From Ga0077536 sp035325705 (GTDB lineage: Bacteria > Pseudomonadota > Gammaproteobacteria > Ga0077536): a DNA stretch of 64,000 bases. The stretch covers positions 434,001 through 498,000 of the forward strand of contig DAOKZI010000001.1 of the NCBI GenBank assembly GCA_035325705.1, given 5' to 3'. Below, one piece after another: positions 55,435-63,766 of this stretch. Positions within the stretch are counted from its first letter, which is position 1; each line of letters starts with the position of its first letter. The position numbers were made by a program, and so were the translations under genes. Below the pieces are notes generated by a model. It saw nothing but the letters and a program-made list of their open reading frames with translations. It did not search any database and had not been told where the DNA came from.

Positions 55435-56355
55435 TCAGTCCGCGTCGGCCAGCCAATCGCGCGGCTGGAGATAGCGTTCGTAGAGCCGCGCTTCCGGGGT
55501 GCCGGGCGCCGGCTGCCAGTTGTAGCGCCAGCGCACGTTCGGCGGCAGCGACATCAGGATCGATTCGGTGCGCCCGCCGGTCTGCAGGCCGAAGATCGTG
55601 CCGCGGTCGTAGACCAGATTGAACTCGACGTAACGCCCGCGGCGGTAGAGCTGGAAGTCGCGCTCGCGCTCGCCCCAGGGCTGCGCGTGACGGCGCGCGA
55701 GGATCGGCAGGATCGCGGACAGGTAGTGATCGCCGACGCTGCGCATGAAGGCAAAGCTGCGCTCGTAGCCCCAGTCGTTGAGATCGTCGAAAAACAAACC
55801 GCCGACGCCGCGCTGCTCGCCGCGGTGCTTGATGAAGAAGTAGTCGTCGCACCACTGCTTGTAGCGCGGGTAGACGTCTGCGCCGAACGGCGCGCAGGCG
55901 GCGCGCGCCGTGCGATGCCAGTGCACGGCGTCCTCGTCGTAGCCGTAGTAGGGCGTCAGATCGAAGCCGCCGCCGAACCACCACACGGGCTCGGCGTCGG
56001 GTTTGCCGGCCATGAAAAAGCGGACGTTCGCATGCGAGGTCGGCGCATACGGGTTCAGCGGGTGGACGACCAGCGACACGCCCATCGCCCGGAAGGCACG
56101 GCCCTCGAGCTCGGGACGCTTGGCGGTCGCGGCCGGCGGCAGGCGGCTGCCCTCGACGTCGGAGAAATTGACCCCGGCCTGCTCGAACACCGGCCCGCCG
56201 GCGAGCACGCGCGAGCGGCCGCCGCCTTCGGCGCGCGTCCAGCGGTCCTCATGAAAGGCCGTGCCGTCCAGCGCCGCGAGCGCGGCGCAGATCCGGTCCT
56301 GCAGATCGAGCAGATAAGTTCTGACGGCGTCGAGCACCGCGGCCTGATCCAGCAT
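55435..56355 (-). CDS. hemF: Oxygen-dependent coproporphyrinogen III oxidase
   Basis: HemF decarboxylates coproporphyrinogen III to protoporphyrinogen IX using oxygen, in haem synthesis. The start at 56355 (MLDQAAVLDAVRTYL) gives 306 residues. Conserved segments are SRVLAGGPVFEQAGVNFS, HPLNPYAPTSHANVRFF, VWWFGGGFDLTPYYGYDED, the YVEFNLVYDRGT strand and a C-terminal WRYNWQP. Its presence indicates aerobic growth. It is divergent from hisB. Confidence 0.96.
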   Translation of the reverse strand: MLDQAAVLDAVRTYLLDLQDRICAALAALDGTAFHEDRWTRAEGGGRSRVLAGGPVFEQAGVNFSDVEGSRLPPAATAKRPELEGRAFRAMGVSLVVHPLNPYAPTSHANVRFFMAGKPDAEPVWWFGGGFDLTPYYGYDEDAVHWHRTARAACAPFGADVYPRYKQWCDDYFFIKHRGEQRGVGGLFFDDLNDWGYERSFAFMRSVGDHYLSAILPILARRHAQPWGERERDFQLYRRGRYVEFNLVYDRGTIFGLQTGGRTESILMSLPPNVRWRYNWQPAPGTPEARLYERYLQPRDWLADAD

Positions 56356-56443
56356 GCCTTTCCCCTGTCGCGCTCCGGCGCGGCGGCGGTCCGTGTTATC
56401 GTTCGCCTTCCGACGAACGCGGCGCCGCCGCCCCGAAATTGCC

Positions 56444-57037
56444 ATGAACGACCGCCAGGCGCGCATAGAGCGTAACACCAAGGAAACGCAGATTACCGTC
56501 GCCGTGAACCTCGACGGCAGCGGCCAGGGCCGCTTCGCGAGCGGGTTGCCGTTTCTCGATCACATGCTCGATCAGGTGTGCCGTCACGGTCTCGTGGATC
56601 TCGCGATCGAGGCCAAGGGCGATCTCGAAATCGATGCGCATCACACGGTGGAGGACATCGGGATCACGCTCGGCCAGGCGCTCACCGCGGCCTGGGGCGA
56701 CAAGCGCGGCCTGCGGCGCTACGGCCACGCCTACGTGCCGCTGGACGAGGCGCTGTCGCGCGTCGTCGTCGATCTCTCCGGCCGGCCGGGGCTCGAGTAC
56801 CACGTCGACTTTCCGCGTGCGCGCATCGGCGAGTTCGACGTCGATCTCTTCCTCGAATTCTTTCAGGGGCTGGTCAACCACGCGCAGATGACGCTGCACA
56901 TCGACAATCTGCGCGGCCGCAACGCGCACCATATCATCGAGACGGTGTTCAAGGCCTTCGGCCGCGCGCTGCGCATGGCCGTCGAACGCGATCCGCGCCA
57001 GGGCGACGCGATGCCGTCGACCAAAGGCACGCTCTGA
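56444..57037 (+). CDS. hisB: Imidazoleglycerol-phosphate dehydratase
   Basis: HisB dehydrates imidazoleglycerol phosphate in histidine synthesis. The monofunctional 197-residue form lacks the phosphatase domain. It has RNTKETQITVAVNLDG, FLDHMLDQVCRHG, the metal motif DAHHTVEDIGI, and the mirrored NAHHIIETVFKAFGRAL. The start at 56444 follows the family N-terminus. It is followed after 15 nt by hisH. Confidence 0.96.
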   Translation: MNDRQARIERNTKETQITVAVNLDGSGQGRFASGLPFLDHMLDQVCRHGLVDLAIEAKGDLEIDAHHTVEDIGITLGQALTAAWGDKRGLRRYGHAYVPLDEALSRVVVDLSGRPGLEYHVDFPRARIGEFDVDLFLEFFQGLVNHAQMTLHIDNLRGRNAHHIIETVFKAFGRALRMAVERDPRQGDAMPSTKGTL

Positions 57038-57052
57038 GCCGGCTCGGAGCCG

Positions 57053-57718
57053 ATGCAGCGCGTCGCCGTCGTCGACTACGGAGCGAGCAACCTGCGCTCG
57101 GTGGCGAAGGCCGTCGCGCACGTCGCGACGCGCGAGGTCGAGGTGCAGGTCTGCGAGCGTCCGGCGCAGTTGCGCGAGGCCGATCGCATCGTGTTCCCGG
57201 GACAGGGCGCGATCGGCGATTGCATGAAGCAGCTACGCGAGCGCGATCTCGTCGACGTGCTGCGTGAATGCGTGCGCACGAAACCCTTCTTCGGGATCTG
57301 CTTGGGACTCCAGTCGCTGATGACGAACAGCGACGAGGACGGCGGCACGCCCTGCCTCGACGTCTTCGCCGGCGGCGTGCACCGCTTCCCGTCCGGCGCG
57401 GGTCCGGCGCCGGACGGCAGCCCGCGCAAGATCCCGCACATGGGCTGGAACGAGGTGCACTGGACGCGCGCGCATCCGGTGACCCAGGGCGTACCCTCGG
57501 GCACGCGCTTCTACTTCGTGCACAGCTACTACGTCGCGCCGGCGGACGACGCGCTCGTGCTCGGCCGCACCGAGTACATCCGGCCTTTCTGCGCCGCGCT
57601 CGCGAGCGGCTTTGCCTTCGCGACGCAGTTCCATCCGGAGAAGAGCTCGGAAGCGGGCTTACGGCTGCTGGCGAACTTTCTGCGCTGGCAGCCCGGCCGC
57701 ATCGAAGCCCTTTCGTAG
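57053..57718 (+). CDS. hisH: Imidazole glycerol phosphate synthase, glutaminase subunit
   Basis: HisH releases ammonia from glutamine for HisF. The class I glutamine amidotransferase has the nucleophile elbow FFGICLGLQ (Cys about 83) and the catalytic His-Glu pair in FATQFHPEKSS. It has VDYGASNLRSV at the N-terminus and 221 residues. The final codons and the TAG stop lie inside a family 3 palindrome. hisA and hisF, which normally follow, are missing from this locus. Confidence 0.95.
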   Translation: MQRVAVVDYGASNLRSVAKAVAHVATREVEVQVCERPAQLREADRIVFPGQGAIGDCMKQLRERDLVDVLRECVRTKPFFGICLGLQSLMTNSDEDGGTPCLDVFAGGVHRFPSGAGPAPDGSPRKIPHMGWNEVHWTRAHPVTQGVPSGTRFYFVHSYYVAPADDALVLGRTEYIRPFCAALASGFAFATQFHPEKSSEAGLRLLANFLRWQPGRIEALS

Positions 57719-57816
57719 CCCGGGTGTAGCGCAGCGAAACCCGGGATCCGAGACGAAAATCACCGAGATCCCGGGTTCCGCGCTGCGCGCTACACCCGGG
57801 CTACGAAAGGGCTTCG
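57703..57816. repeat. Family 3 palindrome overlapping the hisH 3' end
   Basis: The left arm starts CGAAGCCCTTTCGTAGCC and continues GGGTGTAGCGC. The right arm at 57787-57816 is its exact inverse over 30 bp. Inner segments AACCCGGGATC and GATCCCGGGTT also pair. The palindrome extends about 13 bp into hisH coding sequence. In RNA it would form a very stable hairpin and may terminate or protect the his mRNA. Confidence 0.9.
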
Positions 57817-57829
57817 CGATGTCGACGCC

Positions 57830-58144
57830 TCAAAGCTCGGCGAGGATGGCTCTGAAGGCCTTGTCTCTGCGTTTGTACCCGGGTCGCGGGCCGGCGAACT
57901 TCGTGGGCAGCACGCTGAGGCCCCGCATCTCGCTCACGTGAAAGAGCTTCCATCCGACGCTTTCACCGGACTGGCTGCCGCCGCCGATTTGATAGCCCCG
58001 CACGGCATAGTGTCCTTTGCCGTCGATGCCGTAGGTATGCGGTTCTACGAGGCGGCCGAAGCCCTCGTAGTCGAAGGAGAGGAGATTCAGACCGTGGATG
58101 GCGGATTGAATGCTCGTTACCCGATTCGCTTTGGTCCGGCTCAA
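57830..58144 (-). CDS. Small WYL-like domain protein
   Basis: The 104-residue protein has a core IHGLNLLSFDYEGFGRLVEPH, then GHYAVRGYQ, GWKLFHVSEMRGLSVL and GPRPGYKRRDKAF. The pattern of a basic Arg in VEPH, then YAVRGYQ and WKLF, resembles a stand-alone WYL-type ligand-binding barrel. The start is a TTG at 58144 overlapping the GST stop as TTGA; no ATG or GTG is available in frame near the core. It is probably co-translated with the GST gene. Function is unknown. Confidence 0.75.
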   Translation of the reverse strand: MSRTKANRVTSIQSAIHGLNLLSFDYEGFGRLVEPHTYGIDGKGHYAVRGYQIGGGSQSGESVGWKLFHVSEMRGLSVLPTKFAGPRPGYKRRDKAFRAILAEL

Positions 58145-58818
58145 CTCGCATGCCTCGCCCAGAACCGATCGGGAATGGCGTCGGCAAACGGGTAGTCGTG
58201 AAAATGCGGCCGCGCTTCGGCCAAGGTGCGGCGAACGGACGGGCGATCCATCAGCCGCTCGAAATAGTCCGTGAGATGCGGGGCGCCGGCCGGCAGCGAC
58301 TCCAGCGTCGCGGCATAAAAAAGCGCGGGGGCGGCGGCGCAGTCGGCGAGGCTGAAATGCTCGCTCGCGGCCCATGGCCGGGCCGCCACCTGCTTGTCCA
58401 GCATCCGGTAAGTCTCCTGGAGGAGCGCGCGCTGTCGGCTCATGTCCGCGTTGGTTTGCCAAATCCGGTCGGCCACTATCTGCTGCATCGGCGTGTGGAC
58501 GTAGTTGTCGAATATGCGATCCCACAGTTTGATCTCCAGCGCGGCCTCGGGATCGTTCGGGAGCAGCGGCGTGGCGGCAGGGTAGTAGAGATTCAGATAT
58601 TCGATGATGACCGTGGATTCGGGAAAGCTGCGAGGGCGGGCCGAATCGTGGAGAACGGGAAACTTGCACAGCGGCCAGTGCGCGCCGAGCAGCGTCCGGT
58701 CCGCTTCGTTGCCCAGGTCGATGAGCTGCGGATCGAAGGCCGTGCCAGCCTCGTACAGTGCGATGAGCACCTTGTGGCAGTACGAGGACAGCGGGTGGTA
58801 ATAGAGCGTGAGGGACAT
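58141..58818 (-). CDS. Glutathione S-transferase family protein
   Basis: The 225-residue protein has an N-terminal thioredoxin fold (LTLYYHPLSSYCHKVLIALYEAG), a cis-Pro in CKFPVLHD and ESTVIIEYL for glutathione binding. A helical C-terminal domain contains the N-capping FSLADCAAAP motif. The enzyme likely conjugates or reduces substrates with glutathione; the specific substrate is unknown. It precedes and overlaps the WYL-like gene. Confidence 0.92.
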   Translation of the reverse strand: MSLTLYYHPLSSYCHKVLIALYEAGTAFDPQLIDLGNEADRTLLGAHWPLCKFPVLHDSARPRSFPESTVIIEYLNLYYPAATPLLPNDPEAALEIKLWDRIFDNYVHTPMQQIVADRIWQTNADMSRQRALLQETYRMLDKQVAARPWAASEHFSLADCAAAPALFYAATLESLPAGAPHLTDYFERLMDRPSVRRTLAEARPHFHDYPFADAIPDRFWARHAS

Positions 58819-58908
58819 GGGGAAGCTGCTCCGTTCAGCGCAGCGTGGCGCTCGCGATGCCGTGCCGCCGTGGGCTGCAGCCGGACGCCATACGGGCGGC
58901 GCCGTACT

Positions 58909-59226
58909 TCACTGTCTCCGTAGCTCGATCACACTGCGCCCGCCGGCGCCTTTCGTTTCGCTTTCGATTTTGCTGATGAGCGCGGGCGAAACGTTCCACT
59001 TCTGGCCATCGTCGGTGAGTACGGTGACGGTCTTGCGGTTATAGCGGGTGAGCACGCCGACCACTTCACCTCGCCCAGGCGGCCGGAAAACCACCCGATC
59101 GCCGACGCTGAACTCCAACATCTCCGCGTGAGCGCGCATCTGGGACAAGAACTTCAGCCGTTCCACGATCCGGTTGTTCAGATCGATGAGTTGTTTCTCC
59201 GTCAGTTTGTCGATGTCGATAGGCAT
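58909..59226 (-). CDS. Conserved hypothetical protein with helix and SH3/KOW-like barrel
   Basis: The 105-residue protein has an N-terminal helix (IDKLTEKQLIDLNNRIVERLKFL). A small barrel follows (FSVGDRVVFRPPGRGEVVGVLTRYNRKTVTVLTDDGQKWNVSP) resembling KOW or SH3-like nucleic-acid-binding folds. Similar short proteins occur in many Gammaproteobacteria without assigned function. The start at 59226 was chosen because upstream sequence is low-homology. It lies between GST and another unknown gene. Confidence 0.78.
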   Translation of the reverse strand: MPIDIDKLTEKQLIDLNNRIVERLKFLSQMRAHAEMLEFSVGDRVVFRPPGRGEVVGVLTRYNRKTVTVLTDDGQKWNVSPALISKIESETKGAGGRSVIELRRQ

Positions 59227-59354
59227 GCTTCGTTCTCGATTAAAAAACGCGCAGTTCTCACCGTACGTTGCGCTTGCGCGGCGCCCGCCCGCGGCGCTTT
59301 GTCGCAAGCGCTTGCCAGCGAGCCATTGTCGAGCTCGGCGGAAACCCGCCGCCG

Positions 59355-59912
59355 CTAGCGGCGCTTCCGCGCCTGATGCAGGCACTCCGTCGCGGTGAGG
59401 AGGACATGGACGATGTGCCAATACTCCTCGTCCGTGAGATCTATGGGATCTTCCTCGTCGTATTCCAGCGCGCCCGCGATGTAGTCCAGCACATTCGGCT
59501 CGGCGCACTCGAGGGCGAGCATCGCGGATGCCGTGCGCTCGCCCCTCGTGCGCAGCCCGGCGATGCTTCGGCCGCTTGCTTCCCATTGGGACAGGATATC
59601 GGTCTCGCGCACCTTGCGCAGAGCTGCACCGCTGCGCATGAATGCCTGGAAGATGACGAGGTAGGCATACATGGCCAGACCCGCTGCCTCCTCGGGCAGG
59701 GAGGCCGTAGCGCCGACCACGAACTCGAGTAACGCCGGCTGATGCTTGTTGCACTGATTCTGCATGACCGCGATGCGCGCAGCAGACGCGCCGGCGACGT
59801 GCTGCCACGTGGCGTCCATGAGCTCTGCGGTGATGAGTGCGGTCATTGCTCGGCGCCCGAACTCGGTGGGGCGATGGAAACCTCGCACGATGCCCAAGGG
59901 AATGTATCGCAT
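59355..59912 (-). CDS. Hypothetical protein, unrecognised
   Basis: The most likely start at 59912 (MRYIPLGIVRGFHRPTEFG) gives 185 residues; a later Met (MTALITAELMDATW) is possible. The protein is helical and acidic toward the end (EYDEEDPIDLTDEEYWHIV), with a hydrophobic middle (GLAMYAYLVIFQAF). I recognise no domain. Its codon use looks like its neighbours. The spacing to 59226 (128 nt) contains no clear promoter. Confidence 0.55.
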   Translation of the reverse strand: MRYIPLGIVRGFHRPTEFGRRAMTALITAELMDATWQHVAGASAARIAVMQNQCNKHQPALLEFVVGATASLPEEAAGLAMYAYLVIFQAFMRSGAALRKVRETDILSQWEASGRSIAGLRTRGERTASAMLALECAEPNVLDYIAGALEYDEEDPIDLTDEEYWHIVHVLLTATECLHQARKRR

Positions 59913-59971
59913 GTTTCCAGTGCGATACCACGATGCGTCGATGCGGTAGGCGCTCCCGTCCGCCAAGGCCC

Positions 59972-60021
59972 GGGCTCTCCGGATTCCGCACCGCTGCGCG
60001 GCGCTCCTTCCGGGCTGCATC
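59972..60021. repeat. Family 3-like remnant
   Basis: CTCTCCGGATTCCGCACCG, then CTGCGCGGCGCTCC, then TTCCGGGCTGCATCGG preserve the family 3 arm pattern with substitutions. It lies between the hypothetical gene and the purD stop. Confidence 0.5.
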
Positions 60022-60027
60022 GGTGCT

Positions 60028-61314
60028 TCAGGAGCGCGCCTCTCGCGCTACCGCGCGATGGCCGATGTCGCGCCGGCAGTGCATGCCGTCCCAGCGGATC
60101 CGGTCGACGCGTTCGTAGGCTTTTGCCTGCGCCTCGCACACCGTGCGGCCGACGCCGACCACGCATAGCACGCGGCCGCCGCTGGTGACGACCTGGCCGT
60201 CCTGCGCTGCCGTGCCGGCGTGGAAGACGTGCGTGTCGGCGAGATCGGCGTCGAGGCCTTCGATATGCCGGCCTTTGGCATAGTCGCCCGGATAGCCGCC
60301 GGCGACGAGCACCACGCCGACCGCCGCCCGCGGATCGAACTCGAGTTTCACGCGCCTCGCCTCGCCGTTCAGCACGGCGAGGCAGGCCTCGGGCAGATCC
60401 GAGCGCAGGCGCATCATGATCGGCTGCGTCTCGGGATCGCCGAAGCGGCAGTTGTACTCCAGCGTCTTCGGCGTGCCGTCCTTCCCGATCATGAGCCCGG
60501 CATAGAGAAAGCCGACGTAGGGCCTGCCTTCGGCCGCCATGCCCGCGAGCGTGGGCTCGATGATCTCGCGGATGACGCGTGCGTGCAGCGCGGCGTCGAC
60601 GATCGGCGCCGGCGAGTAGGCGCCCATGCCGCCCGTGTTCGGGCCCTGGTCGCCGTCGAAGACGGCCTTGTGATCCTGGGCGGAAGGGAAGGGCAGGATG
60701 GTCTTGCCGTCCGTCATCACGATGAAGCTCGCCTCCTCGCCTTCGAGGAATTCCTCGACGACGATTTCGCTGCCCGCCGCGCCGAAGACCTTGCCGGCGA
60801 GCATGTCGCGCGCGGCGCTCAACGCCTCGTCCTGCGTGTGCGCGATGATGACGCCCTTGCCGGCCGCCAGGCCCGAGGCCTTCACGACCAGCGGCAGCGC
60901 CCGGCTCCTTATATAAGCTTTGGCCGCCGCCAGATCGGTGAAGCTCTCATAGGCCGCGGTGGGAATGCCGTGGCGCTTGAAGAAGTCCTTGGTGAAGACT
61001 TTCGAAGCCTCGAGTATCGCCGCATTCGCGCGCGGCCCGAAGCACTTCAGACCCGCACGCTCGAAGGCATCCACCACCCCCGCGACCAGCGGCGCCTCGG
61101 GCCCGACGATGGTGAGCTCGATCTGCTGCCGCCGCGCAAAAGCGACGAGCGCGGCAATGTCCTCCGCGCCGATGGCGACGTTCGCCACTTTCGGCTCGCG
61201 CGCCGTCCCGGCATTACCCGGCGCCACGAACACCCGCCGCACCCGCGGCGACTGCGCACACTTCCAGGCCAGCGCATGCTCTCTACCACCGCCGCCGATG
61301 ATCAGAACTTTCAT
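60028..61314 (-). CDS. purD: Phosphoribosylamine-glycine ligase
   Basis: PurD joins glycine to phosphoribosylamine with ATP in purine synthesis. The 428-residue ATP-grasp protein starts MKVLIIGGGGREHALAWK. It has PLVAGVVDAFERAGLKCFGP, AAGKGVIIAH, EEFLEGEEASFIVMTDG, GDQGPNTGGMGAYSPAP and EYNCRFGDPETQ. Normally it directly follows purH; here a GxxExxY-bearing element lies between them. Confidence 0.97.
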   Translation of the reverse strand: MKVLIIGGGGREHALAWKCAQSPRVRRVFVAPGNAGTAREPKVANVAIGAEDIAALVAFARRQQIELTIVGPEAPLVAGVVDAFERAGLKCFGPRANAAILEASKVFTKDFFKRHGIPTAAYESFTDLAAAKAYIRSRALPLVVKASGLAAGKGVIIAHTQDEALSAARDMLAGKVFGAAGSEIVVEEFLEGEEASFIVMTDGKTILPFPSAQDHKAVFDGDQGPNTGGMGAYSPAPIVDAALHARVIREIIEPTLAGMAAEGRPYVGFLYAGLMIGKDGTPKTLEYNCRFGDPETQPIMMRLRSDLPEACLAVLNGEARRVKLEFDPRAAVGVVLVAGGYPGDYAKGRHIEGLDADLADTHVFHAGTAAQDGQVVTSGGRVLCVVGVGRTVCEAQAKAYERVDRIRWDGMHCRRDIGHRAVAREARS

Positions 61315-61325
61315 TGGACGCCTAA

Positions 61326-61828
61326 ATTACCACCGAGAACACAGAGAACACCGAGGAATTCAGAGAGATACGCGTCGAATGCCGACGTGAAGCGGCATTG
61401 CGTTGAAGTTGAGCAGTAATCCTCGCTTGAGGCTCAGTAGCCGCAAATAAGTTATCAACTGCGCTCTGTGCAGCTCGGACAAGCAATCCACCGCCTTCAG
61501 TTCGATGGGGAGCGTGCGTTCGACGATCAGGTCCACTCGAAAACCCATGCCCAGCGTTCGACCCTTGTATTTCACGTCAATCGCAACTTGCCTCGAGCAC
61601 TGCAGACGCGCCTGCCTGAGTTCGAACTCGAGCGCCGCCTCGTAAATGCTTTCGTTGAGGCCGGGACCGAGTTCACGATGCACTTCGATGGCCAGCCCGA
61701 TGACCTTCTCGGTCAGAGGATCCCGTTCCTGGTTCACGCCTGACCTCCTTGTCAGTGACAAACCATGCTTTTCAGTTTCGCGTTGTTCTCTCTATTTTCT
61801 CTGTGTTCTCGGTGTTCTCTGTGGCAAA
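61326..61828. mobile_element. Family 1 element carrying a GxxExxY gene
   Basis: The arm at 61330-61358 (CCACCGAGAACACAGAG, then AACACCGAGGAA) and the inverse arm at 61783-61828 (three or more GTTCTCTGTG-type units ending CTCTGTGGCAAA) enclose about 425 nt. The interior is almost exactly one gene with its own strong ribosome-binding site. It is the only family 1 copy in the window with coding capacity. It lies inside the purH-purD operon in the same orientation, so transcription is probably from the operon. The boundaries were judged by eye. Confidence 0.8.
61360..61737 (-). CDS. GxxExxY protein (PD-(D/E)XK nuclease-like)
   Basis: The motif GLNESIY at 26-32 fits GxxExxY. The nuclease-like core shows Asp69 in FRVDLIV, then Glu79 and Lys81 in PIELKAV, and Gln93 with Tyr97 in AQLITYL, a PD-(D/E)XK arrangement with the catalytic triad intact. 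The GTG start at 61737 has AAGGAGG 8 nt upstream and gives 125 residues; the in-frame ATG at 61761 lacks such a site. The stop codon lies at the edge of the repeat arm. The family's biological role is not established. A part in maintaining or moving the surrounding repeats is inferred from this context. Confidence 0.88.
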   Translation of the reverse strand: MNQERDPLTEKVIGLAIEVHRELGPGLNESIYEAALEFELRQARLQCSRQVAIDVKYKGRTLGMGFRVDLIVERTLPIELKAVDCLSELHRAQLITYLRLLSLKRGLLLNFNAMPLHVGIRRVSL

Positions 61829-61854
61829 TCAGCCCACGGCCGACGGCACGACGC

Positions 61855-63414
61855 TCAATGCCGGAAATGCCGCATTCCCGTGAAGACCATTGCCATGCCG
61901 GCTTCGTTGGCGGCTTGGATGACTTCGGCGTCGCGGACGGAGCCGCCGGGTTGGATGACGGCGGTGATGCCGACGGCGGCGGCGGAGTCGATGCCGTCGC
62001 GGAAGGGGAAGAAGGCGTCGGAGGCCATGACCGAGCCTTTGACTTCGAGGCCTTCGTCGGCGGCCTTGATGCCGGCGATGCGCGCGGAGTAGACGCGGCT
62101 CATCTGGCCGGCGCCGACGCCGATGGTGCGGCGCTCGCGGGCGTAGACGATCGCGTTCGATTTCACGCACTTCACGACCTTCCACGCGAACATCAGATCG
62201 CGCAGTTCGGCCTCGCTCGGCGGCCGCACGGTGACGACCTTCAGATCGGCCGGTCCGATCGCGCAGCCGATGGCGTCGCGGTCCTGCACCAGCAGCCCGC
62301 CGGTGACGCGCTTGTAGTCGAGCGCCGGTCGTTCCGGGCCGGGCGCGCCGACGACGAGCACGCGCACGTCCTTCTTGCGCCGGCACACGGCGAGCGCGTC
62401 CTCGCTGACGCTCGGCGCGACGATCACTTCGACGAACTGGCGCGAGACGATGGCCTCAGCCGTGTCGGCGTCGAGCTCGCGATTGAAGGCGATGATGCCG
62501 CCGAAGGCCGAGGTCGGATCGGTGCGATAGGCGTACTCGTAAGCCTCGCCGATGTTCGCCGCCTCGGCGACGCCGCAGGGGTTCGCGTGCTTGACGATGC
62601 AGCATGCGGGCTCGGTGTAAGCGAGCACACACATCAAGGCCGCGTCGGTGTCCGCGATGTTGTTGTACGAGAGCGCCTTGCCGTGCAGTTGGCGGGCCGC
62701 GGCGATCGATCCGGCCGGCGCGCCGGCCTCGGCATAGAAGGCCGCGGCCTGATGCGGATTCTCCCCGTAGCGCAAATCCTGCAGCTTCGTGAAACGCAGG
62801 CGCACGGTGTCCGGGAAGCGCGGCGCATCGGCCCGCTGCGCCAGCAGATAGCTCGACACCGCGCGGTCGTAGTCCGCCGTGTGCGCATAGGCCTTGGCGG
62901 CGAGGCTGAAGCAGGTCGCCTCGGTGAGCCCATCCTGCGCGGCCAGCTCGGCGAGGATCGCGGCATAGTCGGCGGGATCGACCAGCACCGCGACCTGCGC
63001 GTGATTCTTGGCCGCCGCGCGCAGCATCGCCGGGCCGCCGATGTCGATGTTCTCGATCGCGTCCGTCAGGCTGCAGTCCGGCTTCGCGATCGTCGCTTCG
63101 AAGGGATAGAGATTCACCGCCAGGAGATCGATCGGCACGATGCCGTGCTGCGCCATCACCGCATCGTCGATGCCGCGCCGGCCGAGCAGCCCGCCGTGGA
63201 TCTTCGGATGCAGCGTCTTGACGCGACCGTCCATGATCTCGGGAAAGCCCGTATGCGCAGACACGTCCGTGACGGCCAGCCCCGCGACGCGCAGCGCGGC
63301 CGCGGTGCCGCCCGTGGACAGCAGCTCGACGCCGCGCGCCGCGAGCGCGCGCGCGAAATCGACGAGACCGGTCTTGTCGGAAACGCTCAGCAGCGCGCGA
63401 CGGATGCGTATCAT
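61855..63414 (-). CDS. purH: Bifunctional AICAR transformylase/IMP cyclohydrolase
   Basis: PurH performs the last two steps of IMP synthesis. The 519-residue protein has an N-terminal MGS-like cyclohydrolase (MIRIRRALLSVSDKTGLVDF, LLSTGGTAAALR, VKTLHPKIHGGLLGRR). The transformylase domain has LRYGENPHQAAAFY, VKHANPCGVA, DPTSAFGGIIAFNR and the C-terminal FFPFRDGIDSAAAVGITAVIQPGGS. It follows fis by 58 nt. The arm of the GxxExxY element starts about 26 nt after its stop. Confidence 0.97.
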   Translation of the reverse strand: MIRIRRALLSVSDKTGLVDFARALAARGVELLSTGGTAAALRVAGLAVTDVSAHTGFPEIMDGRVKTLHPKIHGGLLGRRGIDDAVMAQHGIVPIDLLAVNLYPFEATIAKPDCSLTDAIENIDIGGPAMLRAAAKNHAQVAVLVDPADYAAILAELAAQDGLTEATCFSLAAKAYAHTADYDRAVSSYLLAQRADAPRFPDTVRLRFTKLQDLRYGENPHQAAAFYAEAGAPAGSIAAARQLHGKALSYNNIADTDAALMCVLAYTEPACCIVKHANPCGVAEAANIGEAYEYAYRTDPTSAFGGIIAFNRELDADTAEAIVSRQFVEVIVAPSVSEDALAVCRRKKDVRVLVVGAPGPERPALDYKRVTGGLLVQDRDAIGCAIGPADLKVVTVRPPSEAELRDLMFAWKVVKCVKSNAIVYARERRTIGVGAGQMSRVYSARIAGIKAADEGLEVKGSVMASDAFFPFRDGIDSAAAVGITAVIQPGGSVRDAEVIQAANEAGMAMVFTGMRHFRH

Positions 63415-63472
63415 CGGAAAGCGGGTCCTTCAGGCCGTGCGCCGCATGCGCGGCGCCGCGGCGTTGGCGCGA

Positions 63473-63766
63473 TCAATTGGCGATCCCGTGGCGCTCGAGC
63501 TTCTTGCGCAGGGTCGCACGATTCAGTCCCAGGTACTGGGCGGCCTTGGAAATATTGCCGCGCGTCCGGCGCAGCACTTCTTCGAGCAGCGGTCGCTCGA
63601 CCTCGCACAACACGAGATCGTAGAGATCGGTCGGCGTATGACCGTTCAGATCGGCGAAGTAGCGTTCCAGTGCCTGTTTCACGTGGAATGACAAGGGCTG
63701 ATATTCCGGTGCCCGCGTCTCGACGATCTGCTTGATTACAACATTGGCAACGGACTTACCCATCAT
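63473..63766 (-). CDS. fis: Nucleoid protein Fis
   Basis: Fis is a small DNA-bending regulator of rRNA, recombination and replication. The 97-residue protein has a C-terminal helix-turn-helix (GNISKAAQYLGLNRATLRKKLERHGI) with the typical EEVLRRTRGN lead-in. Its ATG overlaps the dusB stop as ATGA, the classical dusB-fis operon. Continuation into purH-purD is also common in this lineage. Confidence 0.95.
   Translation of the reverse strand: MMGKSVANVVIKQIVETRAPEYQPLSFHVKQALERYFADLNGHTPTDLYDLVLCEVERPLLEEVLRRTRGNISKAAQYLGLNRATLRKKLERHGIAN

Noticed and set aside
61330..61828. CRISPR-like repeat array
   Set aside because: The 9-nt units are contiguous without unique spacers and occur as inverted arms. 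No cas gene is present.
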